A stretch of DNA of 64,000 nt, taken from assembly GCA_030323885.1 (NCBI GenBank), contig CM059188.1:109899263-109963262 (forward strand). The letters run 5' to 3'. Below the pieces are notes generated by a model that was given only the letters and a program-made list of their open reading frames with translations, made no database searches and had not been told where the DNA came from. Each line of letters begins with the position of its first letter. Position 1 is the stretch's first letter. This document shows, piece by piece, positions 31,613 to 41,723 of this stretch. Source of the stretch: Branchipolynoe longqiensis (taxonomy: Eukaryota; Annelida; Polychaeta; Phyllodocida; Polynoidae). The position numbers and the translations under genes were made by a program.

Positions 31613-31849
31613 GCTGTTTACAACTTCTTCAGATGCGATGTTCCTGCGTTGGTGGTGCGACATTGTAAGAATTCCATCATTAGTGACCTTCTTCCGTGTC
31701 TTTTGTGTTTTTATTGTAAAATTACGGCTTGGTAGATTACCCACTATCCTCTTCTCGAATTCTGATCCGAGGTCGAACATATTGTATATGGTGTACGTCA
31801 CCCGGGACGAGTAGTGTTGGGCGTGGGAGACAGATATACATATCAATTT
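31613..31849 (-). CDS. Possible 5' exon of the TMC gene
   Basis: An open stretch on the minus strand ends at a good donor (AACAGC|GTGAGT, 31613) and starts at a weaker acceptor (GTGCTACCAG, about 31850). It encodes YNMFDLGSEFEKRIVGNLPS followed by a Lys/Arg-rich hydrophilic segment and SEEVVNS. Cytosolic TMC N termini often have an acidic, NLPSR-like, then basic stretch, and the strand and position (upstream of 19361) fit. I cannot prove the connection: no exon in between was identified, and the phase to 19361 (which needs one spare base) is not met by this donor alone, so at least one more exon must lie between. It could belong to another gene. Confidence 0.4.
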
Positions 31850-31942
31850 CTGGTAGCACAGTATTAATACGACAATATCCTACCCACCACTAAAACTACT
31901 TATCGATATAGAGGCGGATTTAACTTTATAACCAATCTATTA

Positions 31943-32288
31943 AAGTTGCATAGTCCGATGGTTTTGAATTTCTGTATTTTTTCTGAGATAAATATATTAG
32001 ATCGATCACTAGTATCTACTTTACATTAGTTCAAAGTTACTTTTAATTTAAATGGTAAACTTTTGAGATATTTTGAGTTCAAACATAGAAAATTAGCTTT
32101 GGCAAGCTTGCCAAAACTCTGACACCATAGACTTCTGCAGTAACAGGTTCTCTTAAATTGACTCAGAAACAAATACGCAGAAACAAATGCTTAATAAGTG
32201 CATCAGTATCTAAGTTAGATATTTCAAATCAAATCTAGATAATTGGTTTGCTTTTGAAAATTTGATATTTCATCGGACTATGCAGCTT
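31943..32288. mobile_element. MITE-1, copy 2
   Basis: 346 bp with the same termini as 26572-26919 and TA flanks. The AT-rich 32289-33097 holds nothing further that I recognise. Confidence 0.8.
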
Positions 32289-33097
32289 TAATCTGTATCG
32301 ATTTCGGCTAGTCAGTCCCGTTGTCACTCACGAGAATATTTATTATTTGACACCTAGGTTATATTAATTAAAACAAAACAAACATATTAATATGTGGATC
32401 AAAATACAAAAAGTCTTGCATTGGTTGGCAGAATGGGACTAGTGGGCTTATAGTTAGACAATAGACACGTTGATCAGTAACATCACTGCCACGTGAGCTG
32501 GGTTTGGAATGACCCTATTTCAGTTGTTGGCAAAAGATTGTACATTAATTCAGCTACAACATAGATAAGTTACAAGCGATTTGTGGTCATCATAATTCTG
32601 AACATGGAAAGCGCAAGTGGGAATAATTTATTTTAAATTGATTACATCTCGACGTAGGATAGAATACGACGTAGGATAGAATACGAGTTTAAAAAAAAAT
32701 TGATTACCTGACATCAGATAACTAAGTGGGCCCAAGACCAAGTCCGGCACCTATGATACTCAACCATACCAAATTAATTCACGTCTATAGTGGGGTGGAT
32801 GGTATACAAAATCTGCTTTGAATGGGTGCTTATGGTATGGATGCTCAATATGAAATGATCTATCTACGGGATTCATAAAAAAGACTTATGTTGCCATAGA
32901 AACTCACTAAATATTTTGCTGACCGCATAGGTAGGCTTACATGTATTTTGGAATGGAATTGGCCTGCATAGCTACACTAATATTATTCGGATCCCTTCAC
33001 AACTTCTCGAATAGTTTCCATGTTAAGAATTACAATTGTTACTAAGTAACATATATTTACAACACACTGATTATACAGAAAGCAAATGTAGGAAAGT

Positions 33098-34105
33098 AAT
33101 GGGGACCTTTCAGTTTGCATGACTCTCTCGTCAGATGGCGCACCATACCGGTCTCATGTGTTGTTGAGGTGTAGGAGTGTGGTGAGGATTTTGGTGTGTG
33201 TGGTGGGGTTGTAGGGGTGTGTGGTGAGTGGGTATGGTGTGGTGGGTGTGGTTGGGGTGTAGGTGCGTGTGGTGGAGGCGTATGTTCGTGTAGTAGGGGT
33301 GTGGTGAGGATTGTGGTGTGTGTGGTGGGGGTGTATGGGGATTTAGGGGTGTGTGGTGGGGTGTAGGGGTGTGTGGTGAGTGGGTATGGTGGAGTGGGTG
33401 TGGTTGGGGTGTAGGTGTGTATGGTTGGGTGCGTGTGGTTGGGGTGTATGTTTGTGTGGTGGAGGTGTAGGGCTGTGGCAAGGATTTTGGTGTGTGGGAG
33501 GTGTGGGGGATATAGGGGTTTGTGGTGGGGGTGTAGGAGTGAGTGGGTATGGTGTGGTGGTTGGGGTGTAGGTGTGTATGGTGGGTGTGTGGTGGAGGGC
33601 ATATGTTTGTGTGGTAGGGGTGTGTTGTGGAGGTGTAGGGGTGTGGTGAGGATTTTGGTGTGTGGTGGGGGTTTATGAGGATTTAAGGGTGTGTGGTGGG
33701 GGGGTGTAGGGGTGTGGTGGTGGCTTAGGGATGTGGTCGGGGTGTAGGTGTGTGTGTGGGGGTTGACGGTGTAGGTGGTGGGGTGTAGGTGGTTTGTGAT
33801 GGAGACGTAGGGGTGTCTTGCAGAGCAGCACCTGACAATCTTTAGCATCCCTAAACCCCCACCACACACCTATACCCCCACCACAGCCCTAAATTCCCAC
33901 CACACACCCCACCACACATATATACTCCCCAGTACCCCTTACACCCATACCACACACCTAAACCCCAACCACACACCTACACCCCAACCACACACCTAGA
34001 CCACAGACCTACACCCCCACCACACACATACCTACACCCCCACCACATCCCTAAACCCCACCACACACCACCAACGCACACATACCTACACCCTTCTATC
34101 CAACC
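33098..34105. repeat. Mirror TG/CA minisatellite block 1
   Basis: It starts with GGGGACCTTTCA and CGTCAGATGGCGCACC, then about 650 bp of GGTGTGTGGTGGG-type units, then a unique hinge (33810-33855), then about 250 bp of the complementary CCCCACCACACACC type. It ends at CTTCTATCCAACCATGATGG. Long open frames here are repeat artefacts. Confidence 0.85.
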
Positions 34106-34768
34106 ATGATGGCCGACTTGGACCAGTGTTGCGGTTTCCGAGGCACACCAGTTTGCCAGGGACACATCCATTCAAATGCATTGTCAACGGCTTTGAGCAA
34201 ATCTTTATACAGAAAAAGTCAAATATCTCTCAAATTACAGCACCTAGAAACAAATCGCTTGGTACACATATAGAAAACATCTTTACCATAAAGATTATAT
34301 TAAATTTATACGGTTAGGGTTCTTGATTTCTATTAATTTTGACTAAAACTAATGTTTTGCACTGGGCATACCATCAAACTCAAGGCATTGTCAATGACCA
34401 TGAGCAATCTTCAACGACACCACCTAGAAACAAATCGCTTGGTACACATATAGAAAACATGTTTACCAAAAACATTGTGCATGTTATGTAGTAACATGAG
34501 TAATTCATAACAATTGGTCACCTCACATCTCCTGAATTACTTGGTTGCCAAAAACAGAACAAATTAAAACATAAGAACTGGCATAACTCACAGCTTAGAT
34601 CTTATTATTCTGTACACTATGCTGACAGGCAAAGAAATAATCAAAAACAAAAGTTATTAACCTTAATTTAGAAAAACCCAGTTAATTCATTTGGCTAACC
34701 AAGTATTTCTATTACATGGTGTGACGTATTCCACATAACTGGTTGGGCTTACAAGTAATCTAATGGAT

Positions 34769-35800
34769 AAACTGGTTAACTCATATTCTGGAGATACTGT
34801 TATGATAACATATAAAAGGAATAATATAAGAAAATGTCATAAACTATGAAATTAATTAATATAAGTTGATCTCCAACTGCTAGTGGATGTCTCAATGAAT
34901 TTGAATTCCCAGTTCTATATAAGCATGTTATATAACTCTTCAGTAAATTCTAGACTAGGATTTATTCATCTCTATTGTTCTCTTGTAAACTCACAAATGG
35001 GTGCAAACTTAGATGAAGTTCTATCTACTAATTAGATTGAGCTTCTAAGTAAAAATAATAGATAAACTGGGTTAACTCATATTCTGTAGATAGTGGTTTC
35101 ATAGTTTCAAATAAAATCAATTACCTTGCAGATATGTATCTACTAAAATTACTTAAACAAGAACTTAAATGATTTTAAATTGATCTCCAACGTTTAAATA
35201 GACAATCTCAAAGAATTAGAACTCCCAGTTATATCTGCAGGTTATATAATTCATCAGTAATTTTAGACTAGGATTTATTCCTTCTTTGTTCTGTTATAAA
35301 CTGACAAATGGATTCAAACTGAAGTTAAGTTCTATCTATTAACTAGATTGAGCTTCTAAAGCATTATAATAGACAAACTGGGTTAACTCTTATTCTAGAG
35401 ATAATGGTCTCATACTTTCAAAAAGAAATCAAATACCTTACTAATATGTATCTAATGAAATTTATAAACATGAACCCAAATAAAATTCAATCTCCAACTA
35501 TTAATGGACAATCTCAAAGAATTAGAAATCCCAGTTCTATATATGTATGTTACATAAATCATCAGTAACTGGGTTAACTGATATTCTAGAGATAATGGTC
35601 TCCTAGTTTCTAAAAAATCAAATGCCTTGCTGATATGTATCTACTGAAACTTGTTAACTTGAACTTAAATAAAATTCAAATTGATCTCCAACTATTAAAT
35701 GGACAATCTAAAAGAATCAGAATTCCAAGATCTATCTATGTATGTTATTTAAATCATCATTAATGTTAAAAACTAAGATTTAATTCATATTTCTTGTTCT
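34769..35800. repeat. Tandem satellite, unit about 210-300 bp, four copies
   Basis: Units start at AACTGGGTTAACTCATATTC-like motifs near 34769, 35061, 35364 and 35573. Each then has GATCTCCAAC, a CCCAGTTCTATAT block and GACTAGGATTTATTC. The fourth unit is shorter. Confidence 0.75.
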
Positions 35801-35824
35801 GTATTAAAAATGCCAAAGAACTCT

Positions 35825-36390
35825 GTTAGAATGACTGAACCACAACTAGAAGATCTCTGACTTTCAAACTGGTGTTGCCAGGTGATGTAAACAAAACTTG
35901 TATGCGTTGCCATATCCACTCAATTCAATCTGTGATCCAAGGACTTTGCATCTGTGTTGCTAGGTCCGGTAGTCAAGAAACATTCATGTCTCCAAGCACT
36001 CAAATCAAATGTCAACAACAATCTCCAAGGAAACCCTTAGTATATATAGAGGTGGAAAAACCTAGGCTCTCCAACTCACCTGGTCCTGGCACTCATACAG
36101 TAAACACCTGGAAGACGGTTTTTCCCCACCCTCCCTCCCTCTTGTACTTACGATATGGCTACTAGGGCTGAGTGTTAGAGGTTTTTCGGTTGAATCGAAC
36201 CCGGAACTTTGAGTGTGTGTGTTTAATAACATAGCCTGTGTGTTCTTATGATATGACTTAAACTGACAAGTGATATAATACTTCTGTATACTTACAAATG
36301 ATTGATGTACAAACCTATTTGCTACGAATAAGCTTGAAGATGTAAATAAATTATAAATTTACTCCCAGTCCAGTCTTTTGTTATGAATTA
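35825..36390 (+). promoter_or_regulatory. Possible solo LTR or promoter/poly(A) unit
   Basis: It begins TGTTAGAATG, has a TATA box TATATATAGAGG at 36041 and an AATAAA at 36345, as a transcription unit end or LTR would. No matching 3' boundary or target duplication is visible. Confidence 0.25.
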
Positions 36391-36499
36391 TATTAAATTT
36401 ATAAGGTTAGTGGCGATGCTGTTCGATTTTGACGCATGCGCAGAAGCGATGTGTCCCTGGCAAACTGGGATGCCTTGGAAACTGCAACACTGGGAACGG

Positions 36500-37770
36500 G
36501 TGCTGTCACCAAGTGTATAGCGAGAGAAATGGCTCGTGAAATGAAAGGTCCCCGTTATGCATTAATCTAAATGCTGGTGTATTTAAATATATATGTAGTG
36601 AACTTGACTATTTTCATATTAGGGATAGACCTACAGCTATTTTTGACGGACTGGCGAGCTGAATCAGCAAATCTCAACTCGACATGTTTTTGTCACTGCC
36701 ACTGGCTACGACTGTCCAATTATTTCGAAATTGCGTGAGTATTCATATATGGGTCGTTCTCAGAAACTGTGTACCACTTGAGGTAGTCTACTAGAAATGC
36801 ATATTTCAAAGAAACCCTTTATTGGAGTGTCAATATTTAGATTTCATCAGTTAGCCAAATAATGTGGGAGATAGTTTAGATCAAAAGTAAATGTTAATAT
36901 TGTGTATTATGTATCTTATTGGGATGGATGTAGCTAAATACATAGAAAATTACATCACTAATTTGTGACATTGTCAACAGCATTGAAAATAAAGTGTCAC
37001 AAACTTAATGAAAACCTCTGAACAACAGCTCATTTCACTTCAAATGGTCATATACAATGTCTTCATTAAGTTGAAGACATTTATTTCTAAAAAAAAAATT
37101 TAAATGATGAAATAGTTAACATTTTCTGGAGTCATTAACATCGTAACATTTCGTTTCCACTTGCAAATACTATGAAACTCTGTATCAAACACTGAGTACA
37201 GATACAGTACAGGAATTATTTTCACCATTTGACACTATGCATGGACCCAGTTATGGTATAGTAAAAGATAAATCCTGAAATTGCCCCTAAACATTGAAAT
37301 TTGAGCCGAACATTTGTGTAAAATTGTTTGTTTCCACTTTGTTACTCTGCTAATCCGTTACTCTGCTAATATTTTCTTGCTTTTCTCTTTAATATTCACA
37401 AATAAGACAAAACCATAGCAATGAGGTTTCAAATTATTATTACTACTGTTTATAAAGCAAGTGGCATGTGAAATGTCCTAAAAATGTCAAGTTTTGTGTG
37501 GAAAATATTTGATTTTGGAGTCAGATTGGTTTCCATGCTATACTGCTATTTATTGGGTGTGAGCATCATTTGACCTACTTAAAAATGCCAGAATATGTTT
37601 ATTTTCAATTATTCAGATGCAAAAGGACATACACATTGAGGAAACTTGCTTATAGGACTTTGGCAGCATTTTGATTTTCTGGTACTGATGTCACACTATA
37701 AGCGAGTTCAGCATTGTCTGTGCGCATGTGTGGGTACGACTTCCGGTCGGCGCTGTAGGTATAAACAAAG
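36500..37770. other. No gene recognised
   Basis: AT-rich single-copy-looking DNA without exon-like open frames or clear repeats. Confidence 0.4.
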
Positions 37771-37771
37771 C

Positions 37772-38360
37772 CACGTTTTGCACTGCACGTATGGCCGTGA
37801 GCAATCTTCTTACAGAAAAAGTGAAATATCTCTAAAACCACACCACTTAGAAACACATCGCTTGGTACACATATAGAAAACATGTTTACCAAAAAGATTA
37901 TATTACATTGATAAGGTTAGGGTTCTGGATTTCTATTAATTTTGAATAAAACTAACATTTCGCACTGCGCGTACCACCAAACTCAATGGCAGTGAGCAAT
38001 CTTTTTACAGAAAAAGTGAAATATCTCTAAGACCATACCACCTAGAAACAAATCGTTTGGCACACATATAGAAAACATGTTTACCAAGAATATTATATTA
38101 AATTCATACGGTTAGGGTTCTGGATTTCTATTAATTTTGAATAAAACTAACGTTTCGCACTGCCGTTCCAGCAAACTCAATGGCGCAATCTTCTTACAGA
38201 AAAAGTGAAATATCTCTAAAACCACACCACTTAGAAACACATCGCTTGGTACACATATAGAAAACATGTTTACCAAAAAGATTATATTACATTGATAAGG
38301 TTAGGGTTCTGGATTTTTATTAATTTTGAATGAAACTAACGTTTTGCACTGCGCGTAGTC
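37772..38360 (-). repeat. Tandem array of the 190-bp repeat, three copies, reverse orientation
   Basis: Units contain GAGCAATCTTCTTACAGAAA, CACATATAGAAAACATG and TAATTTTGAATAAAACTAAC. The array is the inverse of the one at 5128-5752, with units of about 190 bp. Confidence 0.8.
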
Positions 38361-38709
38361 ATGCAGTAATGAAGCACGTGGGTTTGTTTATACCGATGAC
38401 TTCCCATCAACCACCCCGCGCCCGAGATGCTGAACTCGCTTATTGGTACACAACTTCTGAGAACGACCCATATATATATATATGTAGGCATATTACATTA
38501 TTATGTTGCATATGGAGATCCATGTTGATGCAAATTATTCATTTTTTAATGAAAATAATAGAAATACAGAAGGTTTGCGCGCATAGCTTACAGGTAAAAT
38601 CAATGAACACGTGCTTTTTTTTGCTTTAGACGCCGTTTTCAGCTCACGCGCATGCCTAGAAATAAAATCACTTGAACAAAAATCATATAAAACACCACAA
38701 CAGTCTTAC

Positions 38710-38746
38710 CTATATCATCCTCGAACTGACTGAAAGACCTCTTCAT
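38710..38746 (-). CDS. Possible short first coding exon
   Basis: The minus strand reads CTAAAATGAAG, encodes MKRSFSQFEDDI plus one base, and ends at a strong donor (ATAG|GTAAGA). It could be the first coding exon of the TMC gene, since it is on the same strand and upstream, but its phase does not match the acceptor proposed at 31849. No other support. Confidence 0.2.
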
Positions 38747-39716
38747 TTTAGCCACCTAGGTAAAGGGCACACGTGTATTAAATTGTAAGTTCTTTAACTG
38801 ATTCAGTGTCAGTTGCACCGTGTATGAAGCGTCGTTGAAGTTGTCTGCTTTTCCGCTCTGTGTGTATCTCTTACGATATCTATGTACATCTATTTTTAAT
38901 GCTCATTGCGCTCGAGCGATTTCTTCAGTAGCTACCTACCAGTACACGTGTGCGCGTTTGACCACATTACATGTACCATATCTTCAGTTTCTATATACTT
39001 CTTTTCGACATTTCCATAATTAAGAAATATCATTATTGAAAACATTGACACTGCCATTGGAGACCTTGGTTTGGACGTCTGCTGCTGCTATTCTCGCTGG
39101 GATGTTATTATTATGATTATTATTAAAAACGATATAACGTATTCGTAATTCAGTTTAGTGTTAATAACTGAACAAGAGTAATTTAATGACTTGGGTTAAA
39201 ACATTGTTTTAAAACAAACTAAACAAACAAAAGGTCTATAAAAACTCACTCAGTGTTCATGAATATGGAATTAACGATAACAGAAATGAAGAGCAACATT
39301 CTGATCGGGGTGCATAGCAAAACAAATATAAGGCACAACAAAACCCAAAACAATGGCATATTTGGAATTAAAATATGTACTCCCCCCCCCCCCGAAAATC
39401 AATGCTTATCAATATTAGGGACCGCTTATATATCATGTGACGGTATTTTGATCAAAATTAGACACTTACACACACCCTTGTAACGCTCCGCACGTGATGC
39501 TAGACCATATAGCCTACCCCCAAAAATATTACGTGCGGTAACTGTTGGAGGTATGGGGCCCCCCCCCCCCCCCCCGCCCTCATCCTACATAAAAGGGTAT
39601 GTGGAGCTCACAGTTGCACACACAAAAAAAGACAATTTAAAAATGTGTAAGTAGCGCTGTTCAATACACACCATCCCCATCCCTTGTAACGCCAAATACT
39701 GCTTGGACCTACACCC

Positions 39717-39907
39717 TGTGATATATGCGTAATAGACGTCTAGACCTGTGGGTAATATATGTTAACGATATGCAGAGTTGGAGACAAAGAGATATGCAAA
39801 TGAGATGACGTCATGGAAAGTTTAGCCGGTGGGTCAAAGGTGCCCTACGCCGTGAATAAACCATTCAGTATCCAGAACTCGAAGTGTTCAGACGTTGTAC
39901 TTTCACA
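39717..39907 (+). repeat. 5' LTR
   Basis: 191 bp, TG...CA termini, AATAAA near its 3' half (GTGAATAAACC). Confidence 0.95.
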
Positions 39908-39921
39908 TGGTGTCAGATGAG
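39908..39921 (+). other. Primer-binding site
   Basis: TGGTGTCAGATGAG starts directly at the LTR end. TGG matches the tRNA CCA tail; the TGGTGTCAG pattern resembles tRNA-Leu-primed elements. Confidence 0.6.
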
Positions 39922-39926
39922 GAAGA

Positions 39927-40112
39927 ATGCCGCTCGCAAATACTTTGCCGGGTTTGCGGCCGCCTGGTCAGCTTGTCCTCAGCAACAACGCGAGATCGAA
40001 CTGGAAAACATGGATCAGAGCATATGATATATACGCCACTGCGGCAGGTGTCATATTGAAAGGAGAACGAGTACAATGCTGCATCTTCCTTCACGTTGCT
40101 GGCGAGTGTATT
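39927..40112 (+). pseudogene. N-terminal gag fragment of the gypsy element
   Basis: It encodes PPGQLVLSNNARSNWKTWIR then YDIYATAAGVILKGERVQCC and LHVAGE. This is the start of Ty3/gypsy Gag (N-x-x-x-NW-x-x-W, then LL-x-x-AGE). The coding frame leaves homology after AGE, at the left edge of the antisense insertion, and homology resumes at KVFANM near 41709 (start codon-like ATG at 41724). The capsid is therefore interrupted. Confidence 0.75.
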
Positions 40113-40117
40113 GATAT

Positions 40118-41711
40118 GTGTCTCCAACAAGCAACTCAGTAGAAGTGTTCTATCCTGTCTCCAGGATGTAAACATTCAGGTGGCACTACACTAAGTATCC
40201 AGACATCTTCCCCCTTCACACACACACATACACATACAGTTACTCTCCCACTCCATAAAGGGTATTATGATAGTATAGTAGCATATAGTGTCTGTTATGG
40301 TTATTAGATAGCTAGGTATCTATATGTATACACACATACATATAAAGTATGTGTGGTCAATGTTAAGTTGTTCAACATGGTAGTCTAGTGTCTTATTATA
40401 GATCCATCCTGATCACTGGTCGGGATACTCTGGTCGATCGGCGCAGAGGAAGGGTTTCACCCCTCACTGTGTTCCCAGGGTCTCCTGGAGGGGCAGCCAC
40501 CTTTGCTGCACTTGGAGTGGGTGGTTCTTCTGGCTCTTCTCCAATTCCTCCTGTTCCTATATCCTCCTCCTGATGCTCATACTCAGGTAGGTAGGGTTCT
40601 TTGACTTGAAGGAGATGCCTCCTGTTTCGGATGTACTCCCCACCATCCTCCGTTCTGACTCGGTATGACCTTGGTCTCACCTCCTCTAGCACTACTGCTC
40701 TTCTGTCCCAATGCTTCTCTCTCACTCGCACCACCTCATCTCTGCCCAGTGGTGGCAAGTCTTTCGCTGTTTGATCATATCGTTCCTTTTGTTTGCTCCT
40801 CATCTCCTCTCGTTTACTATCTCCACACTCTCTCTTGTCCTCGGACTTCCCCATTGTCATACCCGGTAGCTGGCTCCTAAGCTTCCTGCCCATCAGCAAT
40901 TCAGCCGGGGACTTACCCATCTCTCTGGGAGCCTTCCTGTACTGAAGAAGGGCGAGGTAGATATCTCCTCCATCCTCCCAGGTTCTGTTGAGAAGACCCT
41001 TAATGATTCCCACAGCACGCTCAGCCTGCCCATTTGATTGGGGGTATCCTGGACTGCTCGTCAGATGCTCAAACTCGTACTCCTGGGCGAATCGTCTAAA
41101 TGCACTCGATGCAAACTGAGGCCCATTGTCACTCATGACTACTCGTGGTATCCCATGCCTCGCAAACATGCTCTTGACATGTATTATCACTTGGTCCGAG
41201 CTTGTGTGTGTCAAGAGTGCGATCTCTGGATAGTTGGACCAGTAATCCACACAGATCACATAGTCCTTTCCACCCCAGTGAAACAGGTCCAGCCCCACCT
41301 TGTCCCATGGCCCACGAGCGCCATGCTTCTCCAGGTGCTGGTAGGTCTCCTTGGGTTGCGCAGGGCGGTACCGCTGACACACTCCACACTCTTGCACAGC
41401 CCCTTCAATGTCCTTGTTTATGTTGGGCCAGTACAAGCAGTCTCGAGCCATACGCTTCTGCTTTTCTATTCCCAGATGCCCAACATGGAGTCTTTCCAGC
41501 ATCTCCTTCCTCATGCTCCTGGGTATGACCATTCGGTTACCTTTCAGAATGACCCCCTTTACCACATATAGTTTGTCTTTATAGTGTGCATATGCCATGC
41601 ACTCACCTGCTCTCCACCCCTCTGTGATGCATCTCAGAACAGCGAGGAGCACCTCATCTTTTGCTGTCTCCTCTGCAATCTTCTGCAGCTGTTGATTCGT
41701 AGGCGCAAAAG
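40118..41711 (-). mobile_element. Antisense fragment of a second Ty3/gypsy element
   Basis: A minus-strand piece running from upstream of integrase (about 41706) through integrase to its stop at 40396, an untranslated stretch, a polypurine tract (GAAGGGGGAAGA, about 40206-40218) and LTR-like sequence starting TGTCTGGATAC (40205) and reaching at most about 90 bp. The 5' half of that element is absent. GTATT occurs at both edges (40108 and 41712) but I cannot call it a target duplication. Confidence 0.75.
40396..41706 (-). pseudogene. Integrase of the nested gypsy fragment
   Basis: An open frame of over 418 codons. It has the HHCC zinc domain (HVGHLGIEKQKRMARDCLYW ... CGVCQRY), then the DDE core: D in KVGLDLFHW, D in VVMSDNGPQF, and E in SNGQAERAVG. 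A C-terminal domain (LPPLGRDEVVRVREKHWDRR) and a tail ending in PLRRSTRVSRPV follow. It is about 40-45% similar by eye to the integrase at 44244-45512, so it comes from a different family. It looks intact as a domain but has lost its promoter, gag and RT. Confidence 0.85.
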
Positions 41712-41723
41712 GTATTTGCCAAT

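Larger units (their letters stand above)
34125..36490. repeat. Inverted repeat enclosing a satellite
   Basis: Arms 34125-34172 and 36443-36490 are inverse copies (shared CAGTTTGCCAGGGACACATC). Inside the left arm are 190-bp-repeat units (34173-34470). The centre holds a tandem array of about 300-bp units. The outer right flank carries TGAAAGGTCCCC (about 36550), the inverse of the end at 33098. Confidence 0.65.

Noticed and set aside
33057..33869. 270-codon open frame rich in His, Thr and Pro on the minus strand
   Set aside because: It is a translation of the TG-rich minisatellite; the opposite strand is open as well and there is no domain or splice context.
33160..34100. CRISPR-like regularly spaced repeats
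   Set aside because: Units are directly adjoining, variable minisatellite repeats without spacers, in a eukaryotic context.
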